Shown piece after piece: positions 16,429 through 24,154 of a stretch of 64,000 nt of DNA; position 1 is the stretch's first letter, and each line of letters opens with the position of its first letter. The translations under genes were made by a program, and so were the position numbers. The stretch covers positions 124,001 to 188,000 of the forward strand of contig NZ_JADOUY010000004.1 in the NCBI RefSeq assembly GCF_015752285.1, in the 5' to 3' direction. Origin of the DNA: Mycetocola_A sp015752285 (GTDB taxonomy: Bacteria > Actinomycetota > Actinomycetes > Actinomycetales > Microbacteriaceae). Below the pieces are notes generated by a model. That model worked only from the letters and a program-made list of their open reading frames with translations, was not told where the DNA came from and made no database searches.

Positions 16429-17244
16429 GTGGAATTTCTCGACGTCGTTCGTCGAAGGAAAACGACCAACGGTCCGTTTCTCCCCGACCCGGTCAGCGAA
16501 GAGCACCAGCGGCTCCTCATGGAACTCGCCGGCCGTGCACCGTCGCAGTTGAACAGCCAGCCGTGGCGCTTCGTGATCGTCGAAGAAAAATCGACCATCG
16601 AACAGATCGCTGCGATCAGTGGTGAGAGCATGACCGAAGCCATGTCGAACGGCACGTTCTTCGAGCGCTACAAACCGTACTTCCGATTCAGCGCCGAAGA
16701 GATGGCGACGAGACGTGACGGGATGCTCTTCGATCGTCTGCCCGCCGCCCTGCGGCCGTTCACGAGCCAGGTCTTCACCTCGCGCGGCCAGAAACTCATG
16801 AACACGATGCGAGTTCCGCAGAAGCTCGGCGAAGAAAACCGCAAACTCGTGGCAGGGTCACCCCTGCTGATCGGAGTGATGCTCGACCGGGCGGAGTATC
16901 GGCCGGGGGAGCTCTCGTCGTTCTACTCGGTGTTCAGCATGGGCGCGGCGATGGAGAACGTGTGGCTGGCCACCGCGGAACTCGGGATGGGCATCCAGTT
17001 CGTGTCGTTCCCCATGGAGGTGCCTGGCAACTGGGCGAAGATCGAGGCCCTCCTGCAGGTTCCCGACAGCCTCGAACTCATGGCGGTCTACCGGCTCGGC
17101 TATCTTCCGCCCGAGCAACGGCGCCCAGCGATCGACTGGTCGAGCCACGAGCGCAAGCTCCCGTCTCAGTACGTCTTCCGTGGCACCTGTGAAACGCCTC
17201 AGGCCGGGTGGGACACCCCGCAGGGAGCATCCGACCCGGCCTGA
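16429..17244 (+). CDS. Nitroreductase family protein
   Basis: FMN-dependent oxidoreductases of this family reduce nitro groups, quinones or related electron acceptors using NAD(P)H. The 271 aa product has the FMN-binding block LAGRAPSQLNSQPWRFVIVE and the second conserved region around GAAMENVWLATAELGMG. GTG 16429 is preceded by GGAGGTAGCAC. The physiological substrate cannot be told. The 3' end of the gene carries an inverted repeat that may work as a terminator. Confidence 0.85.
   Translation: MEFLDVVRRRKTTNGPFLPDPVSEEHQRLLMELAGRAPSQLNSQPWRFVIVEEKSTIEQIAAISGESMTEAMSNGTFFERYKPYFRFSAEEMATRRDGMLFDRLPAALRPFTSQVFTSRGQKLMNTMRVPQKLGEENRKLVAGSPLLIGVMLDRAEYRPGELSSFYSVFSMGAAMENVWLATAELGMGIQFVSFPMEVPGNWAKIEALLQVPDSLELMAVYRLGYLPPEQRRPAIDWSSHERKLPSQYVFRGTCETPQAGWDTPQGASDPA
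17199..17244. terminator. Inverted repeat in the nitroreductase 3' end
   Basis: TCAGGCCGGGT (17199-17209) and ACCCGGCCTGA (17234-17244) form a perfect 11-bp repeat ending exactly at the stop codon. The convergent SRPBCC gene ends 9 bp further on, so this is a plausible shared terminator placed in coding sequence, although no T-run follows. Confidence 0.5.
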
Positions 17245-17253
17245 GACCAGTGG

Positions 17254-17727
17254 TCAGCGACCGGTCGCGTCCGGCTCCCGGTCGACGTTGCCTCGCCATG
17301 CGCCGGTTTCGAAGCCGTTCGACTCGATCAGTTTCTTGAACTTCTTGAGGTCGTGACCGATCTGGATGTCGTCGACCTGCAGCAGGGCGCCGGCCTTTTC
17401 GACGAGGCCCTGTGGCTTCCAGTCGAGCTGCACAGAGATGCGGGTCTCGGCGTCGCTGAGGCGGTGGAAGGTGACGACACCGGCGTGGTCTTCGCCGCCC
17501 GTGCTCTTCCAGGCGATCCGCTCGTCGGGGTTCTGCTCGGTGATCTCGGCGTCGAACTCGCGGTTGATCCCGGCGATGGAGACCTTCCAGTGGGTCGAGG
17601 TGTCCGTGGTCTGGACGACCTCGTCGATGCCGCTGAGGAACTGTGGGAACGACTCGAACTGGGTCCACTGGTTGTAAGCGGTGGAGATCGGTACTGAGAC
17701 GTCGATATCGGAGTGGACGGTAGCCAT
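17254..17727 (-). CDS. SRPBCC family protein (polyketide cyclase/START-like)
   Basis: The 157 aa product begins MATVHSDIDVSVPISTAYNQWTQFESFPQF and has the helix-grip features of the SRPBCC superfamily, which bind hydrophobic ligands. Tryptophans and the RIAWKSTGG strand are typical of the coenzyme-Q-binding/COQ10-like branch. Ligand unknown. AGAAGGA upstream of ATG 17727 is the ribosome-binding site. Confidence 0.8.
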   Translation of the reverse strand: MATVHSDIDVSVPISTAYNQWTQFESFPQFLSGIDEVVQTTDTSTHWKVSIAGINREFDAEITEQNPDERIAWKSTGGEDHAGVVTFHRLSDAETRISVQLDWKPQGLVEKAGALLQVDDIQIGHDLKKFKKLIESNGFETGAWRGNVDREPDATGR

Positions 17728-17829
17728 GGGGCATCCTTCTCTCTCGTAGTGGATGGGTCCTCAGCCCATCACGGGCACGATCCGCTGTCGAGGGGGTTGC
17801 GACGCGGCCCCCGGGCGTGACAGGGATTG

Positions 17830-19017
17830 TCACAGCCGTTCGCAGAGCAGAGCGGCGTGCCTTCCATCGACCCGCGTGAGCACGAGAGTGGCGCTGTTCG
17901 GGCCCTTGAGACCCATGCGGGTGCGGAACGCCGCCGGGTCGATGTCTGCTCCGCGTTTCTTGACCTCGAGCGTGCCGATTCCGCGTGAGCGGAGTTCGCG
18001 CTTGAGCGTTCGTTCGTCGAGCGCGAAACGCTCGAGCACCCGGAACCCGGTCGCGAACGGAGTCGTCCCCTCCCTGTCGCCGGTCAGGTATGCGATGCCG
18101 TCGCTGAGCATGCGGGCGTCGAGCGAGCGCGCGACATCGCCGATCAGCCGCGCCCGAATCACAGCGCCGTCCGGCTCCCAGAGATACGCGCCGAGCGGGC
18201 CGCCGTCGACGTCCTCACTGTCTGCCGCTGCGTGCATCTCGTGACTTCCGGCAGCATCGAGAACGAGGGCAGACCGCCGGATGCCGATCCGGGCGAGTGC
18301 GCCGAACCAGAGCCCGAGCTCGACCACCTGCCCGTCGACGCTTACCCACTGCGCTTCGGCCTCATCGGGGATCAGGTCGCGGTCAAAGCCGGGCCCGAGC
18401 TTGACCCCGGTCGGCCGGGTCGCTGCGGCCTCGAAGACCAGGTCGAGTGAGGGGGTGTAATCGGCGTACCTGGTCAGCCGCGACGTGTTGGCGTGGCCGG
18501 CCGTGCGTCTCGCCGGGTCGAAATAGAGAGCGTCGAATCGGGTCAGATCGACGTCTTCCGCCGCCCGATGCTCGACGCTCGACGATTCGAACGGGGCGAG
18601 GTTGTAGCTCGCCACCGTCGCGGTCACCTCGTCCACATCGACGGCGGTGACCTGGAGCCCCAGTGCAGCGAACGCCATGGCGTCCCCGCCGATCCCGCAG
18701 CCGAGGTCGGCGACGTTCGTGAGTCCGGCGCGCTCGAAACGGCCGGCGTGGAGCGCGGCGACGCGCAGCCTGGTCGCCTGTTCGAGACCGGCTTCGGTGA
18801 ACAGCATCCGCGATGCGAAGTCCCCGAACTTGGAACGTGCCTTCACTCGCAGGCGAGCCTGGGTGAGGACGGCAGCGACGAGGGCGGGGGAGTGGCCGGC
18901 CGCACGGAGCCGGGACACGGCGGCGACGGGGTCTCCGCCGGTGTCGGAACCGGAGACATCGTCGAGGAGGGTCAGGCCGTCCGGTGTCAGCAACGCGAGG
19001 AGCTCGGCTCTTTCCAT
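17830..19017 (-). CDS. Class I SAM-dependent methyltransferase with THUMP-like C-terminus
   Basis: The 395 aa product has a helical N-terminal part, a Rossmann methyltransferase core with motif I VADLGCGIGGDAMAF, acidic motif II VTAVDVDE, and a motif IV-like YFDPARRT, then a C-terminal THUMP-like domain ending in LTRVDGRHAALLCERL. The domain pairing suggests an RNA, perhaps rRNA or tRNA, substrate, but that is inference. Start ATG 19017; the gene diverges from groES. Confidence 0.8.
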   Translation of the reverse strand: MERAELLALLTPDGLTLLDDVSGSDTGGDPVAAVSRLRAAGHSPALVAAVLTQARLRVKARSKFGDFASRMLFTEAGLEQATRLRVAALHAGRFERAGLTNVADLGCGIGGDAMAFAALGLQVTAVDVDEVTATVASYNLAPFESSSVEHRAAEDVDLTRFDALYFDPARRTAGHANTSRLTRYADYTPSLDLVFEAAATRPTGVKLGPGFDRDLIPDEAEAQWVSVDGQVVELGLWFGALARIGIRRSALVLDAAGSHEMHAAADSEDVDGGPLGAYLWEPDGAVIRARLIGDVARSLDARMLSDGIAYLTGDREGTTPFATGFRVLERFALDERTLKRELRSRGIGTLEVKKRGADIDPAAFRTRMGLKGPNSATLVLTRVDGRHAALLCERL

Positions 19018-19059
19018 CCCGCAAACCTACCAAGCGCTGCCACCCCGGCGGTCGCCCGA

Positions 19060-19086
19060 TTGGCACTCACGTTGCGAGAGTGCCAG
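19060..19086. promoter_or_regulatory. CIRCE operator 1 (HrcA site)
   Basis: TTGGCACTC-N9-GAGTGCCAG matches the CIRCE inverted repeat TTAGCACTC-N9-GAGTGCTAA with symmetrical changes in the arms. It covers the -35 of the groES promoter, so HrcA binding would block RNA polymerase. Confidence 0.8.
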
Positions 19087-19100
19087 CGGATGCCTAGACT
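19072..19100 (+). promoter_or_regulatory. groES promoter
   Basis: TTGCGA (19072-19077), a 17-bp spacer and TAGACT (19095-19100). CIRCE copies overlap the -35 and the predicted start site. Confidence 0.7.
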
Positions 19101-19104
19101 GGCG

Positions 19105-19131
19105 TTAGCACTCTCGATGTGAGGGTGCTAA
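19105..19131. promoter_or_regulatory. CIRCE operator 2 (HrcA site)
   Basis: TTAGCACTC-N9-GGGTGCTAA differs from the consensus at one base. It covers the predicted transcription start, 19 bp after operator 1. Confidence 0.9.
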
Positions 19132-19161
19132 CTCAAGTCTTAGTTCAGAAAGAGGTCAACC

Positions 19162-19458
19162 GTGTCGGTCTCCATCAAGCCGCTCGAGGATCGCATCGTC
19201 ATCAAGCAGGTCGACGCCGAGCAGACAACTGCTTCAGGTCTCGTCATCCCTGACACCGCCAAGGAGAAGCCCCAGGAGGGCGTCGTCGAAGCAGTAGGCC
19301 CCGGCCGCATCGACGACAACGGCAACCGCGTTCCGCTCGACGTCGCCGTCGGCGACAAGGTCATCTACTCCAAGTACGGCGGAACCGAAGTGAAGTTCGA
19401 CGGCCAGGACTACCTGGTTCTCTCGGCTCGCGACGTTCTCGCTGTGGTGGTCCGCTAA
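19162..19458 (+). CDS. groES: Co-chaperonin GroES
   Basis: GroES caps the GroEL folding chamber. The 98 aa product has the family start VSIKPLEDRIVIKQ, the mobile loop region EQTTASGLVIPDTAKEKPQ and the roof loop. GTG 19162 follows AGAAAGAGG. No groEL is next to it; a terminator follows directly, so the chaperonin gene must be elsewhere, which is also the arrangement I know from Microbacteriaceae. Two CIRCE sites indicate HrcA heat-shock control. Confidence 0.97.
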   Translation: MSVSIKPLEDRIVIKQVDAEQTTASGLVIPDTAKEKPQEGVVEAVGPGRIDDNGNRVPLDVAVGDKVIYSKYGGTEVKFDGQDYLVLSARDVLAVVVR

Positions 19459-19480
19459 GGACCGCACGTTTTACGCGAAC

Positions 19481-19512
19481 GAATCCCGGATGGCGGAAAC
19501 CATCCGGGATTC
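19481..19512 (+). terminator. Intrinsic terminator after groES
   Basis: GAATCCCGGATGG and CCATCCGGGATTC form a perfect 13-bp stem with a CGGAAA loop, followed by GTCCGTTT. Confidence 0.85.
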
Positions 19513-19548
19513 GTCCGTTTAACCGACGGGAGCATGGGGCACAGCGAG

Positions 19549-19554
19549 TAGCAT
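19549..19554 (+). promoter_or_regulatory. -10 hexamer TAGCAT, leaderless promoter of rarD
   Basis: TAGCAT ends 6 nt before GTG 19561. Confidence 0.55.
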
Positions 19555-19560
19555 CGACGG

Positions 19561-20556
19561 GTGCCTGCCGCCTCTGACCCCGCCGATCTCGATGTCGTTA
19601 CCGGCGGTGTCGCGGTCGCAGCCGACCAGGAACCCGCCCGTCTGAATCGCGCGGGACTGGCATCCGCTGTGACCGCATATACCCTCTGGGGTGGCCTGCC
19701 GCTCTACTTCCTGCTCCTGGCGCCAACGGGGCCGTTCGAGCTGGTCGCCGCCCGGGTGATCTTCTCCCTGATCTTCTGCGCCCTCCTGCTCACCGTCACC
19801 CGGGCGTGGAAGCCGTTCATCCGGCTGTTCCTCACCCCGCGGATCAGTTTCACCATGGCGCTCGCCGGCGCATTGATCTTCGTCAACTGGCAGACCTACG
19901 TCTACGGCGTGCTCAGCGACCAGGTGGTCGAGGCGGCGCTCGGCTACTTCATCAATCCGATCGTCACCGTGTTCCTCGGCGTCTTCTTCCTGCGCGAACG
20001 GTTGCGCCTGATCCAGTGGATCTCGGTCGGCATCAGCATCGTCGCCGTTCTCGTCCTCGCCATCGGTGCGAACGGCGTGCCTTGGATCGCCCTCATCCTC
20101 GCCTTCTCGTTCGGCTTCTACGGCTACATCAAGAAGCGGGTCGGTCAGCGAGTGGATGCCGTCGCCGGGCTCACACTCGAAACGGCGTGGCTGTTGCCGG
20201 TGGCCGTCGTGCAACTCGTCATCGTCGGAGTCACCAGCGGCCTGACGATCGGCACCATCGGGCCATGGCACACGGCACTTCTCATCGGTACCGGGGTCGT
20301 CACCGCCGTTCCCCTGCTGTTCTTCGCTTCGGCATCGAGACGGCTTCCGCTCGTCTGGATGGGGTTCATCCAGTTCTTCGCTCCGGTCATTCAGTTTCTC
20401 GTCGGAGTGCTGGTGCTGCGTGAAGAGATGCCGATCGAACGCTGGATCGGGTTCGGACTGGTCTGGATCGCCCTCGTCGTTCTGATGGTCGATATGGCGG
20501 CCAGCGCGCGACGCTCGGCGCTCCGGCGCAATAAAACGTCTCAGTCGCGGCTCTGA
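19561..20556 (+). CDS. rarD: EamA family transporter RarD
   Basis: A drug/metabolite-superfamily permease with about ten membrane segments. The 331 aa product begins with a 35-residue cytoplasmic stretch, then SAVTAYTLWGGLPLYFLLL, the RarD start motif, NWQTYVYGV and LGYFINPIVTVFLGV, which are characteristic of RarD. Substrate unknown; RarD was named for chloramphenicol phenotype in other species. A typical basic C-terminus follows. Confidence 0.88.
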   Translation: MPAASDPADLDVVTGGVAVAADQEPARLNRAGLASAVTAYTLWGGLPLYFLLLAPTGPFELVAARVIFSLIFCALLLTVTRAWKPFIRLFLTPRISFTMALAGALIFVNWQTYVYGVLSDQVVEAALGYFINPIVTVFLGVFFLRERLRLIQWISVGISIVAVLVLAIGANGVPWIALILAFSFGFYGYIKKRVGQRVDAVAGLTLETAWLLPVAVVQLVIVGVTSGLTIGTIGPWHTALLIGTGVVTAVPLLFFASASRRLPLVWMGFIQFFAPVIQFLVGVLVLREEMPIERWIGFGLVWIALVVLMVDMAASARRSALRRNKTSQSRL

Positions 20557-20595
20557 TCGCGGGAAAAGATCACGGACTGTAACGATTGCGCCCCT

Positions 20596-20611
20596 GTTAC
20601 ACGGATGTAAC
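20596..20611. promoter_or_regulatory. GlnR/MtrA-like inverted repeat upstream of livJ
   Basis: GTTACA-CGGA-TGTAAC is a perfect inverted repeat and also reads as GTTAC-N6-GTAAC, matching the GTNAC-N6-GNAAC form of actinobacterial GlnR boxes. A further GTAAC lies at 20579-20583. It is 96 bp before the livJ start codon. Regulator identity is inference. Confidence 0.5.
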
Positions 20612-20706
20612 CCGGATGTATTGTTCGCCGACGGTTGCTCGAATAGGTTGGCACAACGACAGTACAGAGCACTGTCCTTTGGATACGACACACAGCAAGG
20701 AGCAAC

Positions 20707-21987
20707 ATGGGCGTTTTCACCCGGGCTACGGCCTCCCGCTCACGCACCCGCACAGCCACTCTCAGTGGGCTTGCATTCCTCGGAGCCAGCGCGCTGGTTC
20801 TCACCGGATGCTCGGCCCCAGGCGGAGGCGACGGCGGGGGCAACGAGCCGCCAGCAGGCGACCTGACCCTCAAGATCGGAACGCAGCTGCCCCAGACCGG
20901 AAACCTGGCATTCCTCGGCCCGCCCGAAGAAGCAGGTGTCGGACTCGCCGCCAAGGAGATCAACGACGCTGACCTTGGCATCGAGATCGATGTCGAGTAC
21001 GGCGACTCAGGCGACACCGACAACAAGGCATACGCCACCGAGGTTCCGCGACTGCTCCAGGCGGGTGTCTCGGCCATCATCGGTGCGGCATCCAGTGGTG
21101 TCACGAAGCTGTTCATCGACGAGGTCACCGGTGCAGGCGTCATCAACTTCTCCCCGGCGAACACGTCGGCCGACTTCACCACGTGGGACGACAACGGACT
21201 GTTCTGGCGAACAGCTCCCAGCGACGTTCTGCAGGGCGAGGTCCTCGGTAACCTCATCGCCGAAGACGGCAAGGAAACCCTTGGCATCCTCTACCTGAAC
21301 GACTCATACGGAACCGGCCTCGCCCAGTTCACCACTGAAGCGTTCGAGGCAGCTGGCGGCGAGGTCGTCGAGGAGCAGTCATACAACACCGGTGACACCT
21401 CGTTCGACGCGCAGATCAGCGCGCTGACAGCGGCCAACCCCGACGCGATCGCCCTGATCGCGTTCGAGGAGACGAAGACGATCGTTCCTGCTCTCTCCGG
21501 TTACCCGGCAGAGAACCTGTACTTCGTCGACGGCAACCTCGCTGACTACTCGGCCGATTTCCCGGCAGGCACCCTCACGGGCGCCAAGGGAACGCTCCCG
21601 GGCCTCGACACTGCTTCGCTCGGTGACTTCACCGACCGGCTGCAGGAGTTCTGGCAGGGTGAAGGCAACGACGAGCTGAAGGACTTCAGCTACGCGGCCG
21701 AGTCCTACGACGCCGTTGTTCTCATCGCTCTCGCTGCCATGGTGGCCGGATCGACCGAGGGCGCCGACATCGCCGAGAAGCTGCAGGAAGTTTCCGGCGG
21801 CGCGGGCGAAGGTGAGAAGTGCGGCACGTTCACCGAATGTGCTGAGCTGATCAACGAGGGTACGACCGTTGACTACGACGGTAACTCCGGCCCGATCACG
21901 TTCGATGAGAACGGTGACCCGACCGAAGCGACCATCGGTATCTTCCAGTACCTGGAAGACAACACGTACGAGCGCATCGCGAACTAA
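20707..21987 (+). CDS. livJ: Branched-chain amino acid ABC transporter substrate-binding lipoprotein
   Basis: The 426 aa product has a long N-region, a hydrophobic signal segment and a lipobox (ALVLTGCSAPGG; Cys at about residue 37), so it is a membrane-anchored periplasmic-type binding protein. The mature part is a type I LivJ/Leu-Ile-Val-binding fold (KIGTQLPQTGNLAFLGPPEEAG, then GAASSGVTKL and the FSPANTSADFT region). AAGGAG ends 4 nt before ATG 20707. Its likely membrane partners livHMGF are about 7 kb away on the other strand. The symbol indicates type, not proven specificity. Confidence 0.88.
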   Translation: MGVFTRATASRSRTRTATLSGLAFLGASALVLTGCSAPGGGDGGGNEPPAGDLTLKIGTQLPQTGNLAFLGPPEEAGVGLAAKEINDADLGIEIDVEYGDSGDTDNKAYATEVPRLLQAGVSAIIGAASSGVTKLFIDEVTGAGVINFSPANTSADFTTWDDNGLFWRTAPSDVLQGEVLGNLIAEDGKETLGILYLNDSYGTGLAQFTTEAFEAAGGEVVEEQSYNTGDTSFDAQISALTAANPDAIALIAFEETKTIVPALSGYPAENLYFVDGNLADYSADFPAGTLTGAKGTLPGLDTASLGDFTDRLQEFWQGEGNDELKDFSYAAESYDAVVLIALAAMVAGSTEGADIAEKLQEVSGGAGEGEKCGTFTECAELINEGTTVDYDGNSGPITFDENGDPTEATIGIFQYLEDNTYERIAN

Positions 21988-21993
21988 GTACAT

Positions 21994-22031
21994 GACAAGC
22001 AGGGCCACGGGAAACCGTGGCCCTGCTTGTC
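21994..22031 (+). terminator. Intrinsic terminator after livJ
   Basis: A perfect 17-bp stem (GACAAGCAGGGCCACGG with its complement at 22015-22031) with a GAAA loop. It also ends transcripts from the convergent tetR-type gene. Confidence 0.85.
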
Positions 22032-22048
22032 GTTAACCGGGATTGTGG

Positions 22049-22666
22049 TCAGGCCCCGGATGCGTCGCGGGTCAGCAACTGCAGGTAGTCGCGCAGGCAC
22101 GCAGCAGTGTCGATCGCATCCGGCTCGAGGAGCCACTGGGTCTGGATGCCGTCCCAGAGGGCGACGAGGGATGCGGCGGCGCGGCTGGAATCGACTCCGG
22201 GTCGCAGGAGGCCGTCTCGCTCCATCCCTTCGAACACCTCGACGTAAGCTCGGCGGAGATTGTGGAACCGGGTGACGAAGAAGTCCCGACCGGGGTGGGC
22301 TGCGGTCAGCGATTCGGCGCAGAGCACGGTGTAGAGCTCCATCACGCCCGGGTACTCCTCGTTGTACGCGGCCTGCCGCACCACCGCATCGATGAATGTC
22401 TCGTCCAGGTCAGGGGGAGTCGTGCCGTCTCCCGTGATCGAATCACGCCAGTTGAGGACGGCGAACAGCAGATCCTGTTTCTTCGGGAAATAGTGCAGGA
22501 GACTCGTCTGGCTCATGCCGACGAGGTCGGCGACGTCCTGGAGGGAGCCGCTCCTGTACCCCTGGGCGGCGAAGACCGTGTGCGCGGCCGCGACGATGGA
22601 GCGGCGGCGTTCAGCCGATTTGGCGTACGGTCCGCGGCGAGCCGCACCAGCCTCGTTCATGCTCAT
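22049..22666 (-). CDS. TetR/AcrR family transcriptional regulator
   Basis: The 205 aa product has a TetR N-terminal helix-turn-helix domain (RRRSIVAAAHTVFAAQGYRS, then LQDVADLVGMSQTSLLHYF and the KKQDLL helix) and a divergent ligand-binding C-terminal domain. ATG 22666 is chosen because a TACGCT -10 lies 6 nt before it; the frame is open further upstream but that part lacks homology. It is divergent from the sugar ABC/beta-galactosidase operon and probably controls it. Confidence 0.9.
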   Translation of the reverse strand: MSMNEAGAARRGPYAKSAERRRSIVAAAHTVFAAQGYRSGSLQDVADLVGMSQTSLLHYFPKKQDLLFAVLNWRDSITGDGTTPPDLDETFIDAVVRQAAYNEEYPGVMELYTVLCAESLTAAHPGRDFFVTRFHNLRRAYVEVFEGMERDGLLRPGVDSSRAAASLVALWDGIQTQWLLEPDAIDTAACLRDYLQLLTRDASGA

Positions 22667-22672
22667 GGCGAC

Positions 22673-22678
22673 AGCGTA
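22673..22678 (-). promoter_or_regulatory. -10 hexamer TACGCT, leaderless promoter of the TetR gene
   Basis: On the minus strand TACGCT is followed by 6 nt (GTCGCC) and then ATG 22666. Confidence 0.55.
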
Positions 22679-22706
22679 CCGCCGGTCGGGACCGACTGAG
22701 ACGAAA

Positions 22707-22724
22707 TTCGAGTATCTGCTCGAA
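22707..22724. promoter_or_regulatory. Candidate operator for the TetR regulator
   Basis: TTCGAG-TATCTG-CTCGAA is a perfect inverted repeat between the divergent genes. It covers the -35 zone of the sugar operon promoter (TAGCGT -10 at 22733-22738), so binding would repress it. Confidence 0.55.
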
Positions 22725-22758
22725 GTCTGTGCTAGCGTCGAAAAACCGGTCCCCGGGC

Positions 22759-22781
22759 ATGCCACCGCCTGGCGGCGGCAT
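22759..22781. repeat. Near-perfect inverted repeat in the sugar operon leader
   Basis: ATGCCACCGCC and GGCGGCGGCAT (10 of 11 bp complementary, one central base) lie 32 bp before the binding-protein start. Possible second operator; the short spacer makes an RNA hairpin less likely. Confidence 0.35.
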
Positions 22782-22813
22782 ACGACTGTTCCGCCACGAC
22801 GAAGTGAAGGCAC

Positions 22814-24154
22814 ATGACACCACTCACACGACGCCAACTCCTCGGCGCAGGGTTGAGCACCGCGGCCATCGCCGTGCTCACCGGATGCGCGACACCGGGC
22901 ACCGTCTCGGTCAATTCAGCTCCGACGGTTGCTCCGGCTGCCGGTGGAGAGAAGATCACCCTCACCTACTGGGCCTGGCTCAAGGACCTCCAGAAGGTCG
23001 CTGACGTCTGGAACGCCTCGCATCCGAATGTCCAGGTCGAAGCCGTCTGGATCCCCGGCGGAAACGACGGCGGATACCAGCGGCTGTATGCGGCGCTCGC
23101 CGCAGGTGGAGGGCCGGACATCGGTCAGGTCGAGATGCGCTCCATTCCCGAGTTCATGCTGGTGAACGGCCTCGTCGACCTGTCACGGTACGGAGCTGAC
23201 GAGTACGCATCGCTGTACGACCAGACGTTGTGGAGCCAGGTGAGCTACGTGGACGGTGTCTACGGCATCCCGCAGGACTCCGGTCCGATGGCGATGTTCT
23301 ACCAGCCTGAGGTTCTCGCGACGGTGGATGGATCCGCACCGTCGACCTGGGACGACTGGGCTGCGCTCGCCCGCGAACTACGCGGGGCAGACGCGTACAT
23401 CGACTGCTTCCCGCTCGCAGACGCGTCGTTCTTCGCTGCCATCGCCACGCAGGCCGGCGCGAACTGGCTGCGCGCTGACGACGACGGCTGGGTGATCAAC
23501 ATGACCGACGAAGCCACCCTGGGCGTCGCACGCTTCTTCGACGCCGCCATCGACGACGATCTCGTCGAGACCGGGTACGGGGCGTACTCGCCCGCGTGGT
23601 TCGCCGCGGCCGCGGACGGCCAGATCGCCTCCGTCGTCACGGCCAGCTGGGGCGACGCCCTCATCGAGGGGGTGAGCAACGGCTCGGGCAAGTGGGAGGT
23701 CGCGCCGATGCCGACCTGGGGAGACACCGGATTCGGCTCGAGTTACCTGGGCGGGTCGACCGCGGCTGTCTTCGCCAACAGCGCCCATCCGAAAGAAGCA
23801 CTCGAGTTCGCGGTGTGGATGACCACCTCGCAGGAGGGCATCGACGCCATGATCGAGAACAGCGGAATCGGCTGGTCGCCGTCACCCGACGTGATCGGTT
23901 CGAAGCGTGAAGAGCCGTCCGAGTTCTTCAGCGGACAGCGCTACAACGAAGAAATCTTCGTTCCGGCGACCGAGCAGCAGAACTCCGACTGGTCGTGGTG
24001 GCCGACCACCCAGCAGTCCTTCAACATCCTCAGCGACGGTTTCCGCCGCAAGGCATCCGGAACCTCACTGGTCGACTCGATCGCCACCTCCGAGCAGCTC
24101 ATCATGAAATCTTTCGAGAACAAGGGTCTCAGCATTCGCAAGGAGGAGTCATGA
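22814..24154 (+). CDS. Sugar ABC transporter substrate-binding lipoprotein (family 1)
   Basis: Binds a sugar outside the membrane and delivers it to the two permeases downstream. The 446 aa product begins MTPLTRRQLLGAG, a twin-arginine-like signal, and has lipobox AVLTGC with Cys24. The mature part has the type 1 binding fold (ITLTYWAWLKDLQKVADVWN, GPDIGQVEMRSI, and the GGSTAAVFANS region). It is coupled to the first permease by ATGA. Given the adjacent beta-galactosidase, galactosides are the likely cargo. Confidence 0.92.
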   Translation: MTPLTRRQLLGAGLSTAAIAVLTGCATPGTVSVNSAPTVAPAAGGEKITLTYWAWLKDLQKVADVWNASHPNVQVEAVWIPGGNDGGYQRLYAALAAGGGPDIGQVEMRSIPEFMLVNGLVDLSRYGADEYASLYDQTLWSQVSYVDGVYGIPQDSGPMAMFYQPEVLATVDGSAPSTWDDWAALARELRGADAYIDCFPLADASFFAAIATQAGANWLRADDDGWVINMTDEATLGVARFFDAAIDDDLVETGYGAYSPAWFAAAADGQIASVVTASWGDALIEGVSNGSGKWEVAPMPTWGDTGFGSSYLGGSTAAVFANSAHPKEALEFAVWMTTSQEGIDAMIENSGIGWSPSPDVIGSKREEPSEFFSGQRYNEEIFVPATEQQNSDWSWWPTTQQSFNILSDGFRRKASGTSLVDSIATSEQLIMKSFENKGLSIRKEES

